From positions 2,735,051 to 2,799,050 of the forward strand of contig BCIA01000004.1 in assembly GCA_001599815.1 (NCBI GenBank): a DNA stretch of 64,000 nucleotides, given 5' to 3'. The stretch comes from Furcasterigmium furcatum. Its lineage: Eukaryota; Ascomycota; Sordariomycetes; Glomerellales; Plectosphaerellaceae. Each line of letters starts with the position of its first letter. Positions within the stretch are counted from its first letter, which is position 1. Shown one piece after another: positions 43,722-53,136 of the stretch. The position numbers and the translations under genes were made by a program. The notes under the pieces are model-generated. The model saw only the letters and a list, made by a program, of their open reading frames with translations. It was not told the DNA's origin and made no database searches.

Positions 43722-45228
43722 TCAAGCAGCATTGTCGTTCCAGCGAACGTCGAGGATTGCCAACGCTGAGCCCGCGGGATCAATCACCTCAACGAGCTCA
43801 AAACGAGGATCAGCCTCCGCAAGCAACGCCTTCCACTCGGCGACAGTTCTCTCGTGTGAATTAAAAAGCGCAGCCATGCTCAGATCGAAGACCCTGTGAG
43901 AATAAGTCAGCCAGTATCGGGCAAGTGGTTGGCGTTAGGACACACCTAAGCTGCTTCTCCTTCCAGAGAGGCCCTTCGCCTTGCCCAGGCATGCAAGACT
44001 CGTGAATAAGGAGCCTCGAGCTCGGCTTGAGAGCAGGTATCAGGCTCCTAAGCATAATCAGCGCGTACTTGTCGGGCCAGTTGTGGAAAATCCAGCGGCA
44101 ATAGAACACGTCCGCCTCGATGGGCTGCGGGGCGAAGAAGTCGTGCGACATAAAATGCACCCTGTCCTTGAGCTCTTCGGGCACGTCGGCCTCGGCGCCC
44201 TGTATCATCACTTCCATGTCCTGGACCGTAATGTCGAGGTTCTTGAAGCGCCTCGCCAGCGCCATCGAGATGTGGCCCCGCGAGCCGCCCAGGTCGACAA
44301 CCTTCGCCGGTCCGAGGGATGCCCAGTCGTAGTGGTCCAGGATATACGCGACGTCGTATCCTGGACTCTCCGCGAAGACCTTCATGGCCGCCGAGAAGCG
44401 GGCTGCTCGAACCGGATCGGCGCCCAAGGCCTTGAAGATGGAACCGCTCGTGGGGTCAGCGAGCGAAAAGCCCTGTGCAGCACCCAGATGGTCAGGATGT
44501 TCCCAGCAACGGAGTCATGAAGGCGTTGTCTTACCGTCTCGTTCGCCTCCTGGGAGTTGGGCCATTTCTGCGCAGCGTCCAGCATCTGAAGTCAAAAGAG
44601 TGAGCATCACTCAGACGAAGGGGCTCAGCTTGTAATCTACTTACTCGTACTGACGCGGGCCACAGATCCTCGGTGCCGTTGTTCATCCAACTGTTGGCGT
44701 GCGGCGCGATGAGCCACCTCGACGCCCGCGTGTGAGCCACCATGTCGGGCTCAGGCTCACGGAAGATGCGCATGGTCATGGCATGGCGGAGCGAATGCTG
44801 GAGAAGTGACGTGCTCAGACCAGTCTTGGCAGAGATGTCTTCGTACGACATCTTGCCGCCCGGGGGGATCATCGCAGCTATGTGGAAGCGACTGATGGTC
44901 TGGAGGCATATGGAGTTGGCGTGCTGCGCAAACCGGTGGTCAGAACGAGGCTCATTGCTGGGGAGGGAAGTCGAGAGATCTTTCTCACCCCTCCATGGTG
45001 CAAGATCAAGTCCATGGGGTCGAGGAGCAAATCGTGGAGCTCAGACGCTGCATCGATGAGGATGTCCCTGAGCTGGAACGTGTCCCTCGACAGCCCTGTG
45101 CTGGCATCTTCATCGAAAGAGGGCGAGGGAGCTGCCTTGGCCGCGAGAACGGCCTGGAGCTTGGCGACTGTCTCGCTGATCGAAGTAGCTAGCTGTGAAA
45201 GTCGTGGAGTGGCGTCGGAGTCCTCCAT
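43722..45228 (-). CDS. Cluster O-methyltransferase 2 (SAM-dependent)
   Basis: Five exons (44989-45228, 44645-44923, 44535-44585, 43946-44472, 43722-43893) encode 422 residues. Like methyltransferase 1 it is a fungal COMT/sterigmatocystin-type enzyme: a helical N-terminus, a winged-helix dimerisation part (HANSICLQTISRFHIAAM, about 81-98), SAM motif I VVDLGGSRGH, motif II ITVQDM and the catalytic His in FYCRWIFHNWPDKY. All key residues are in place. The third exon is only 51 nt. It diverges from the A-T-TE synthetase across 832 bp, so the two should be co-regulated. The site of methylation cannot be read from sequence, but one phenol or enol of an aryl-quinone or furanone is plausible. Confidence 0.88.
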
Positions 45229-46060
45229 GATCAATTGTACTGTTACGCGCTTGGTTATTAGATTCACAGTAATACCAGTATAAGAGAACAAGTGTTGACC
45301 TACATGGGTAATCAAGGGTGGTCGGTTTTCAGCGAAGAGACTCTTGCGAGACTGGCTCAGTTACCAGGGCCCAGGAACATTTCATCCGTGCCCATCTGGT
45401 TGATGGAACCCGTGTAATATTCTGCAGCTTACATGCAGACCATGTGCCGTAAATCTGACCATGTTGTATTATATTGTCTTATTGGTTGGGGTGGGTTGAG
45501 GTGATCGGATTGAGGACATGGATGGATGTCTCTGGATCTCCCGATCTCTCAGCCCCGTACGCGTATGGGGTTAACAAGGAGTTTACGTGCATCAAACAGT
45601 GCATAGCCGACAACCACGTCGGCCCACCTCAAACATGGGGTGCCACCTAGCTAAGGCCCGGGAGACGATGCGGTGTTTTCGCTCAGGGGCGTGCGTTATC
45701 ATGAGGGGGGGAGGCTGCAAGTCGCTTCGTCATCTTAGGTGTCACGCTGAGTGCGCAACGGAGACAAGACGTAACAGTCACCATCCCTGTCACACCGTTA
45801 TCATGTCTGTGAGGGTCCCGGCACCCCATTCTAATGTTGCAGATAGTGAGACCACGTGTTGATGGACTGTGGAGGAACCGTTGCTGAATCGAGCAAGGGA
45901 TCAAGGACGGACCGGCTTCTCGGTAATGTTGTATCGGATCCACGCCCTCCCGGGATGATCTGGTGTTATAATGGCAATGTTTGGGCAACAGCCGCCCGCC
46001 CTGGCTCATGGCGCTGGCACCGTCCGCATGTCGTGTTAGACTTGATTTTGCAACCCCGTC
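45229..46060. promoter_or_regulatory. Divergent promoter, O-methyltransferase 2 / NRPS-like synthetase
   Basis: 832 bases with no gene. Contains ATCTCCCGAT (45536-45545), CCCC-N10-GGGGTTAA (45553-45574) and ACGTGCATC (45585-45593), also present in the methyltransferase 1/P450-A promoter. AT-rich around 45400-45480. Confidence 0.65.
45536..45593. promoter_or_regulatory. Candidate cluster regulatory element, copy 3
   Basis: ATCTCCCGAT, then CCCC-N10-GGGG immediately followed by TTAA, then ACGTGCATC. Spacing between CTCCCGAT and GGGGTTAA is 21 bases here and 23 in copy 1. Confidence 0.5.
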
Positions 46061-48940
46061 ATGGTCGACCGCCAACCGCTTGAGATGCCTGTTCTCGCAA
46101 CCAAGGTCGCTGAGAACCTTGAATCTCTGACCCATGTCCTGATATCAGCTGCCCAGGCCTCGCCCTGCGCGCGACTTCTTGTCTACCCGCGTGGGAACGT
46201 GTCTGACCCAATCGACACACCTTACAGCAGTTTGTACGAGGAAGCCAGGGAGAAGAGCCGCATTCTTCGATCTCTGGATGGTTTCATCGAGGGAGATCCT
46301 GTCCTTCTGCATCTCGAAGACCACTGGGACCTCATTCTCTGGTTCTGGGTCGTGGTGCTCGCCGGGGGCGTGCCCGTACCCACGCCACCCTTCAGCCATG
46401 CCCCTGAACAGCGCGGGAAGAAGATCCGGGGTCTCTCAGATCTGTTCGGATCGCCAATCTGCATCACTCGGCAGAAGGCTCTGAGCTTATTCGATGGGCC
46501 CAACACACTGCGGCTCTGCACCATCGAGTCCATGCCAAACGACGCGTCATCGCAAGCAGGCGTTGGCGATGAGGCGTGCTCGACCAATGGGCACGGGACC
46601 ATAGTACGAGATGACGACCTCGCGGTTCTCATGATGACCTCTGGAAGCACCGGAGCCGCCAAAGCAGTGCAGTTGACACACCGACAGATCCTGGCGGCCG
46701 TCAAAGGCAAAGCTTCTGTGCGCCAACTTCCTCGGGACAAGCCGTTTCTCAACTGGATCGGCCTCGACCACGTGGCGAGCCTCGTCGAAATCCACATCCA
46801 GGCACTGCGGCTTCAGGTCGACCAAGTCCATGTCCACGCGTCGGACATCGTCTCCTCGCCCAGGACCTTTCTCGATCTCCTGAGTCGCCACCAGGTATCT
46901 CGGTCCTTCGCGCCCAATTTCTTCCTCGCGAAGCTGGTGGCGGAATCGGGAGGCTCAGGGGCATGGGACTTGTCCAGCCTGACGGTCCTCGCGTCTGGGG
47001 GCGAGGCAAACGATATTGAGACCTGTATCGAGACATCGCTCTTGCTTTCGCAGTACGGCGCACCTCGCAATGTTGTGACGCCGGGCTTTGGCATGACAGA
47101 GACATGCGCCGGCGCCATCTTCAACCTCGACTGTCCCGACTACGACATCCAGGCTAAAAGCCCGTTTGCCTCGCTGGGGAAGTGCATGGAGGGCATCGAA
47201 ATGCGCATCACGCTGCCCACGATTCATGGCAGTCTGATAGAAGCTCGCGCCGGCGAGTCCGGCGACCTCGAGGTACGCGGCGATGTCGTGTTTCAGTCGT
47301 ACTACCGCAACGAAGAGGCCACAGCAGAGGCTTTCACCCCCGACGGCTGGTTCCGGACTGGTGACCGCGCGACGATCGACTCGAACGGCAGCCTCCACCT
47401 AATCGGCCGGACCAAAGAGGTGATGAATATCAACGGTGTGAAGATCAGCTCCGTGGATGTCCAGGCCACGCTTGAAGAGGCCGTCGCCGCGCTCGTGGCC
47501 CGTGTCGTGGTCTTCCCGTCCAGGTCGAGAAGGTCCAGGACAGAGCAGGTCACCGTGGCGTACGTACCGAAATCGTGGCCGCTGCCAGCGCAGGATTTGG
47601 TCACCATCGATGGAAGGCTGGTCCAGGCGTGTCTAATGTGCACCGCCTCTCGACCGTTTGCTTTCCCGCTGGGCGACGAGTCTCTTCTGCCGAGAACATC
47701 GCTAGGCAAGATATCCAGGGCCGTGATGAAGTCGATGTTCGAGAGCGGAGGCTTCGCTGACCGGATCTGGGACCACGAGGTGCTCCTGGAAGAATACAGG
47801 AGGAAGTGCCTCGACGTACCTGCCACGGAGTCGGAAGCGCAGCTCATCGGCGACTTTGTGGAGATCCTGGGAACCGATCGTAGCACCATCGGTGTGGACA
47901 GCCCGGTCTTCGAGATCGGCTTCACGTCGTTGGATCTGGTCCGTCTGAAGCGGCGAATCGATACCCGCCTGCAAATCGACCTTCCCATCATAACAATCAT
48001 GAAGAATCCCACAGCGAGATCCCTCGCGTGTGCCATTCTGGATCTGGGACCCGAGCAACTCACTCGGACGCAGTCACGCTCAGACCAGACGGCATCACCA
48101 TACGACCCCGTGGTGACATTCCGCGCCGAGGGCAGCAAAGTCCCCCTCTGGCTCATCCATCCCGGCGTCGGCGAGGTCCTCGTCTTCGCAGGGCTCGCGC
48201 AGCACATGGCGGGCGATGACCGGCCAGTGAACGCCCTCCGAGCCCGGGGCTTCGAGCTGGGGCAGCCGCGCTTTCCTTCCATCGCGGAAGCCGTGGACAC
48301 ATACCTCGCAGCCATGCGCGAGACGCAGCCCGCGGGCCCGTACGCCATCGCCGGCTACAGCTACGGCACGATGCTGGCCTTCGAGGTGGCCAAGAAACTC
48401 GAGGCCGCGGGCGAGACGGTGCAGTTCCTCGGCAGCTTCAACCTCCCGCCGCACATCAAGTCGCGCATGCGGCAGCTGAACTGGAACCGGTGCCTCCTCC
48501 ACCTAGCCATGTTCCTCGCCCTAGTGCCGGAGAGCTACGCGGACGGCGTCGAGGATGAGATCCCGGACATGGAGCGGGGAGATGCCTTGGCTCTGATACT
48601 CGGCGCGGCCGACAAGCCGCGCATGGCGCAGCTGGCCCTGGATGCAGACGCGCTGGCGAACTGGGCGGACCTGGCTTTCGGTCTGCAGAGCATGGCGGCG
48701 GATTATGAGCCCGGGGGCAGCGTGGCGTCGATCGACGTGTTCCATGCCACACCGCTGAAGATGGCGGCCAGGTCAAGAGAGGACTGGGTGCGGAATCATA
48801 TGGGGAGATGGAAGGACTTTTGCAGGACGGAACCGCGCCTCCATGAGGTCGGGGGAGCTCATTATACTATGATCGGGCCGGAGCATGTCGAGGGATTTGC
48901 GGCCGCGCTGAAGGCCGCGCTGAAGCAGAGGGGTCTGTAG
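46061..48940 (+). CDS. NRPS-like synthetase, A-T-TE
   Basis: A single exon encodes 959 residues in the order adenylation, thiolation, thioesterase, without a condensation domain. A-domain motifs: MMTSGSTGAAKAVQLTH (A3, about 190-206), NWIGLDHVASL (A4 region), GWFRTGDRA (A7), GRTKEVMNINGVKI (A8) and the catalytic Lys in SLGKISR (A10, about 548). The carrier has IGFTSLD, with the phosphopantetheine Ser at about 622. The TE has GYSYGTM (nucleophile about 766) and a GGAHYTMI His near 932. Relatives with this layout (TdiA, atromentin and aspulvinone synthetases, PgnA) activate aryl-alpha-keto acids and let the TE dimerise them to quinones, furanones or dioxolanones. Phenylpyruvate-, hydroxyphenylpyruvate- or indolepyruvate-type substrates are possible; I cannot read the specificity. 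It is the backbone enzyme of the cluster. Confidence 0.93.
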   Translation: MVDRQPLEMPVLATKVAENLESLTHVLISAAQASPCARLLVYPRGNVSDPIDTPYSSLYEEAREKSRILRSLDGFIEGDPVLLHLEDHWDLILWFWVVVLAGGVPVPTPPFSHAPEQRGKKIRGLSDLFGSPICITRQKALSLFDGPNTLRLCTIESMPNDASSQAGVGDEACSTNGHGTIVRDDDLAVLMMTSGSTGAAKAVQLTHRQILAAVKGKASVRQLPRDKPFLNWIGLDHVASLVEIHIQALRLQVDQVHVHASDIVSSPRTFLDLLSRHQVSRSFAPNFFLAKLVAESGGSGAWDLSSLTVLASGGEANDIETCIETSLLLSQYGAPRNVVTPGFGMTETCAGAIFNLDCPDYDIQAKSPFASLGKCMEGIEMRITLPTIHGSLIEARAGESGDLEVRGDVVFQSYYRNEEATAEAFTPDGWFRTGDRATIDSNGSLHLIGRTKEVMNINGVKISSVDVQATLEEAVAALVARVVVFPSRSRRSRTEQVTVAYVPKSWPLPAQDLVTIDGRLVQACLMCTASRPFAFPLGDESLLPRTSLGKISRAVMKSMFESGGFADRIWDHEVLLEEYRRKCLDVPATESEAQLIGDFVEILGTDRSTIGVDSPVFEIGFTSLDLVRLKRRIDTRLQIDLPIITIMKNPTARSLACAILDLGPEQLTRTQSRSDQTASPYDPVVTFRAEGSKVPLWLIHPGVGEVLVFAGLAQHMAGDDRPVNALRARGFELGQPRFPSIAEAVDTYLAAMRETQPAGPYAIAGYSYGTMLAFEVAKKLEAAGETVQFLGSFNLPPHIKSRMRQLNWNRCLLHLAMFLALVPESYADGVEDEIPDMERGDALALILGAADKPRMAQLALDADALANWADLAFGLQSMAADYEPGGSVASIDVFHATPLKMAARSREDWVRNHMGRWKDFCRTEPRLHEVGGAHYTMIGPEHVEGFAAALKAALKQRGL

Positions 48941-49262
48941 GCAAGGAGTGAAGTTAAGGGATGGTTGCAATTCAATGTAAATTAGACGTGTCGTACATGG
49001 GTCCGCTTCTGACCATGACAGAGAAATGGTGAGAGTTGAAGACAAGGATGAAGCCCAGCCTGTTAGTTCCGTGAAGCAGAGTCCACCAGCTGCTGCCAGC
49101 TGGGAGAATAGGGCACGGCTTGCCAGTGACTCAGCCGGCGAACTCATTGGGCACCTCATTTGTGGCCCCCACCTTTTCCTTCCAGTGCCGCATCTGATCT
49201 CACGGAGTGGCAACTCGATGAGATTCCTCGATGAAGAACTCCCAAGGAGACTCAACATCGCC
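48941..49262. other. Intergenic region, synthetase 3' end to F-box gene
   Basis: The F-box reading frame is open from an ATG at 49026, so a longer F-box protein is possible. Otherwise nothing seen. Confidence 0.45.
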
Positions 49263-50423
49263 ATGGGAGACACCGCGGTTCTGTCGCCTCTTATGGAGGA
49301 GGTCTACATCTCTACTCCGAGTAAAGGAGACGCAGGGTCATCCAACGCAGATTCCGCATCCAGGCAACCCCCCTCTTCGGACGGAACGCCATCAACACTC
49401 CCCGAGCTAGATCCTGAACATGAGCTCTGCCCCTATGCTTCTCAGCCGGTGACCAGTTCCGAGCGCGTCGCAGCGGATGGAAACCTCATGAAACGGTCAA
49501 AACGCACGGCGCGGCAGAAGAAGCGACAGGAGAAGAGGGCCGGGAAGAAGGCGTCCGAGAAGACACAGGCCCTAGGACCCTTCGACCTTCCCCCGGAGCT
49601 GCTGCTCAACATCCTCGCCTTCCTGCGCCCGAGCAATGTTCTATTATTGACGAGAACATGTCGGTCCCTGAGGGACTTCATCTTCGAAGAAGAACGGATA
49701 CTCGCCCGGAAGATCATATCCCGGCAATACCCCGTGCTCGAAAAGTGTCTCCGGCCGCCTGTGCTGCTGAGCACGATCACCGACGAGGCGGCAAGAGTAG
49801 CGCTTCTGCATCCAGACCGCCAGTCTTCGCTCGGGATCCATCGCAAGTTCCAGCACATCCCGCCGCCGGACCCGAGCTTCGTCTGCACGTGCCTCACGTG
49901 CGTGCTGCGCTGGAACTCGCTCGCCATGGCCCTCGACTTCGCCCGCTGGCAGAAAAACCTCGACACGGGGGAGCCCATCCCCCTGATCCCCCGAGGGACC
50001 AATCCAAAATGGAACATAGACCTGACCGAGGGCTACGACAGGACCCTTCGCGGGGCGCTCGCCTCCCCGTTGCGGTACGCTCGCATCCTGGAGCTGCATC
50101 TCGCGTCGACGACGGGGTCGATACGGCGGCACGGGCAGAACAAGGGCAACCGGCGGCGGAGGTTCCTCATGACGGCGGCGGACGAGGCGGCAGGGACGGA
50201 CACGTTTCTGGAGCGGAGCGGGCCGCCGACGGTAGACTTCCCGTTTCATCGGGATAATTTCTACATGCTCGAGGCGTATCTGCCGAACCGGGGCTGGAAC
50301 GCGCAGGAGAAGCGGTGGATGTACATGCCGGACTGGCACGGGAGAGATCTGGAGTGGGCGATCGGCCGCTGGGGGCCGGCGCTGGAGTCGGCAGAGGCCG
50401 GCGCCGGTGGTCAAGCAGCGTAG
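49263..50423 (+). CDS. F-box protein with basic nuclear-signal-like segment
   Basis: A single exon. ATG 49263 lies in a good context (ATCGCCATGG) and gives 386 residues; ATG 49026 or 49218 in the same frame would extend it by 79 or 15. Residues 75-100 are very basic (KRSKRTARQKKRQEKRAGKK), a strong nuclear-localisation candidate. An F-box follows at about 105-145 (FDLPPELLLNILAFLRPSNV), which would dock to Skp1 in an SCF ubiquitin ligase. The rest (about 150-386) has a CTCLTCVLRWNSLAMALDF segment typical of many uncharacterised fungal F-box proteins and no LRR or WD40 repeats. It neighbours the metabolite cluster but there is no sign that it belongs to it. Confidence 0.82.
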   Translation: MGDTAVLSPLMEEVYISTPSKGDAGSSNADSASRQPPSSDGTPSTLPELDPEHELCPYASQPVTSSERVAADGNLMKRSKRTARQKKRQEKRAGKKASEKTQALGPFDLPPELLLNILAFLRPSNVLLLTRTCRSLRDFIFEEERILARKIISRQYPVLEKCLRPPVLLSTITDEAARVALLHPDRQSSLGIHRKFQHIPPPDPSFVCTCLTCVLRWNSLAMALDFARWQKNLDTGEPIPLIPRGTNPKWNIDLTEGYDRTLRGALASPLRYARILELHLASTTGSIRRHGQNKGNRRRRFLMTAADEAAGTDTFLERSGPPTVDFPFHRDNFYMLEAYLPNRGWNAQEKRWMYMPDWHGRDLEWAIGRWGPALESAEAGAGGQAA

Positions 50424-51450
50424 AAGCTGCAAGGTGACAGGTTGACTTGAAGAGACTTGTTCATTCGGCTCCAACTTTCCTCGCCCACCCAAACGTTCTC
50501 ACGGCGACACCAGCGATGATATCAGACCAAGCACATAACATCTGGGCTCAGTGCCCTCTCGAGGAAATGCTAGCACGGCACACGACCCGGCCTTGGCCAC
50601 CATAGGCTTTCGTCACAGCCAGCCGAATAGCCGGCTGCATCTTCGCCCAGGAGTCAGGAACCGGCGATAGGCTTGCGTGTCTGTGCCACAGATCGGCGCA
50701 GCCACAGAACCACGCGTGCGTTCGAGAAGCCGGCAACCGATACGGGCGATGACGATGCGTTCCTGGCAGGAGGGGTTGCAACCGTTAAGAGAGTTTCGGC
50801 GGGGGCGTTTGGTCCGGTCTTGGAGGTCTTGGTGGTTGCCAGCTGCGGACGAGTCGAGGAGCTTGGAGAGACGATAAGAAGCGCCTAGGAGAAAACTCCG
50901 GAGGGAAATGCGGGCTGGTGACGTGGGACGAGGGCGATTGGTCGGGCTGGGCGGTGGTTGATTGCGCGGCTCGGGCCCAGTTTGGGGCATTGGGGAGGCT
51001 TGAGGTTGCTAACCATGACATGCGCCAAGGGGCGAGCCACTGTAAACTGCCGTGAGGCTCTCCGCTGACGCACCCAGGGTCTCTCTCCACTCTTTGAATG
51101 CAGTGACGCTGGGTGATGTTTTACGAGGCCCGGGCTGGACCGGCCGGTTGCAAGCAGTGTTGGCAGTAAGTTCTGGCAGGAGTAGTGAGAGATTCAACGG
51201 TCGTGTCGTCACTGGACCTTGGGGTTTCCACGCGGCAATCGTCATGGACAGATTTAGAAACATCTTGTATATAAACACCTCCAGATCTCCCGCCACTCTC
51301 CATCGACTTTTCTAGACTCATCAGCAGCATCAAGCTACAACTACATCAAAGACAAGCACTCCATCTTCCAAGTCACCACACCAAGTCAATAACGAGACTT
51401 GGATCATCACCGCAAACAAACTACAACCTACCACCACCAAAAACCACACA
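50424..51450. other. Intergenic region, promoter of the Gly/Met/Arg gene
   Basis: No gene seen in 1 kb. A TATA box lies at 51268-51275 and the leader from about 51300 is CA-rich. Confidence 0.5.
51268..51275 (+). promoter_or_regulatory. TATA box of the Gly/Met/Arg gene
   Basis: TATATAAA, 183 bases before the ATG at 51451. Same sequence and similar distance as in the hydrophobin gene. Confidence 0.65.
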
Positions 51451-51853
51451 ATGTGCTTCGGAGGCTCTCGACGTTCTTCCCGCATGGGCGGCGGCGGCAT
51501 GATGGGTGGGTTCATCTAGAACACGAATCAGTACATCAGCTAACAATCATCAAGGCGGCCCCCGACCAGTCAAGGAGGTTCATCATCACCACGGAGGTAT
51601 GTCAACTAGTATTCTGCCTGTATACTTCAGTACTAATGCAATCAACAGGCGGCGGAATGGGCGGCGGTCGAATGGGAGGCATGGGCGGCATGGGTGGTGG
51701 CCGAAGAATGGGAGGCGGCGGTGGAATGATGGGTATGTTATCCCGAACTTCACTTCCCCTTATTTACAAAGGCAATCGCTAACTCTCTGGTCTACAGGCG
51801 GCGGCAGGCGAATGGGTGGTGGCGGCATGATGGGCGGAGGCCGTCGCTGCTAA
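51451..51853 (+). CDS. Small Gly/Met/Arg-rich modular protein
   Basis: Four short exons (51451-51505, 51555-51596, 51649-51732, 51798-51853) encode 78 residues. No single open frame covers the gene, so it is easily missed. The three introns (49, 52 and 65 nt) all interrupt a glycine codon after its first base (G|GC), so every internal exon is symmetrical and could be skipped or duplicated without frame change. The protein begins MCFGGSRRSSR and ends GGGRRC; the middle repeats GGGRRMGGGGMM-like units and one exon gives VKEVHHHHGG. I know of no named family. The N-terminal Met-Cys could be lipidated and the terminal cysteines could cross-link; these are guesses. A TATA box 183 bp upstream supports real transcription. 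Confidence 0.75.
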
Positions 51854-52149
51854 GCACCGACGACTACTCACCGCACGACATGACGAGGTCTTCCGTCACG
51901 GAGCATTCTGATTGACCCAGCGACTTCTCAAGGAAACCGGCGTTCTGATTTGGCACTTGTTCTGTGTCTCTTTCGAGAGGGGGAATAGACGGCACGACGA
52001 CATGATACCTACACCCACCTACTTATTACCATCAGTAATACGCTGTACCAATACCATTACATGTCCTCAAATTTGTCATGGACTTCGTGAATCATGCGAG
52101 TCCGACTCTATCTGAAGCTGTCTGGGTTGAAAATGGGTTCCGGGCCACA

Positions 52150-53136
52150 TCAATGCTTGCTGTAAATCGTGAGGACCTGATCGGCAAGGAACTCGGCGTC
52201 GTACCGCTGCGGGAAGATGTCCAGCAGCTCGTGGTAGTAGCCGCACTCCCAGCTGGCGGGGAAGAAGGGCTGGAGCAGGTCGAAGTACTCGGGGTAGAAC
52301 CCGCAGCGCTCCCAGTCGAGAACGGCGACGACGCCTTCGCCGGGGCGGACGAGGATATTAATGCCGTGCAGGTCGCCGTGGGTGAACACGATGTCATGGT
52401 CGTCTCGCAGCTGCGTCCGGACCATCTTAGCGATGGACGCGCCTCCGACAAGATCTGAGACGAGAAAATCGTTGTATGCGGCCTCGTCCTTGAAGGTCCC
52501 GCCCTCGTGGAAGTAGCGGCGCGTGTCGTTGGCAGGACGCCCGCCGAAGGAGCAGATACCGCCATCCGGGCTCTTGATGGCGCGGAGCTGGCCGATATAG
52601 TCGCCAAGCTGGCGGCGGACGAGGGCCTTGTCGCTCTCGGTCAAGTTGTCGTTCCAGGCCGCTTTGAGAGTCTCGCCCTCGACAAAGTCCATGGTGATAT
52701 GGTTCTCTCCGTAGTCGTGCACACGCGGCACGGGAATGGTGGTGTTCTCGGTGACGAAGCGCATGGCCTCAGCCTCGCCGAGGAAGCACCGCTTGTCGCG
52801 GACCTTGGTCACCTTTGTGCCACAGGCGTGCTTGATGAGCCAGAACCCGAACTTTTCGTAGATGATCTCGCCGCCCGCGTCGAGGAGCTCTCGTGCCCGC
52901 GGGTTGCGGTGCACCACTGGCGGCGGAGGTGGTGAAGGAGGGACGGGCTTTCCCCGGGCCTGGAGCTTCTCCCGTATCATCCTCCGCACGCGGCGTGAGC
53001 TGTCTTCGGACTCATCTTGGTCAGTGGGTGGCACCTCAGAAGTTGACGGGTCGTCCTCGACCTGGACCGCTTTGGGCACATCCATGACGGCCCATGGTGA
53101 ACAACCGTTGGTGATGGATTGGACCCGCGCATTCAT
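52150..53136 (-). CDS. APH-family phosphotransferase
   Basis: A single exon encodes 328 residues of the aminoglycoside-phosphotransferase/choline-kinase-like family. The first ATG is 53136; 53085 (MDVPKAVQ) is an alternative in the same frame. Residues 20-75 are acidic then Pro-rich and probably disordered. The kinase-like fold runs from about 85: VTKVRDKRCFLGEAEAM supplies the nucleotide Lys/Glu region, ITMDFVEGETL is the hinge, and the catalytic loop is FTHGDLHGINILV (HGDxxxxN, near 256). The metal-binding Asp follows in VVAVLDWERCGF (near 275). Fungi have many such enzymes, mostly of unknown small-molecule substrate. It lies between the synthetase block and P450-B, so modification or self-protection in that pathway is possible but not shown. 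Confidence 0.83.
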   Translation of the reverse strand: MNARVQSITNGCSPWAVMDVPKAVQVEDDPSTSEVPPTDQDESEDSSRRVRRMIREKLQARGKPVPPSPPPPPVVHRNPRARELLDAGGEIIYEKFGFWLIKHACGTKVTKVRDKRCFLGEAEAMRFVTENTTIPVPRVHDYGENHITMDFVEGETLKAAWNDNLTESDKALVRRQLGDYIGQLRAIKSPDGGICSFGGRPANDTRRYFHEGGTFKDEAAYNDFLVSDLVGGASIAKMVRTQLRDDHDIVFTHGDLHGINILVRPGEGVVAVLDWERCGFYPEYFDLLQPFFPASWECGYYHELLDIFPQRYDAEFLADQVLTIYSKH

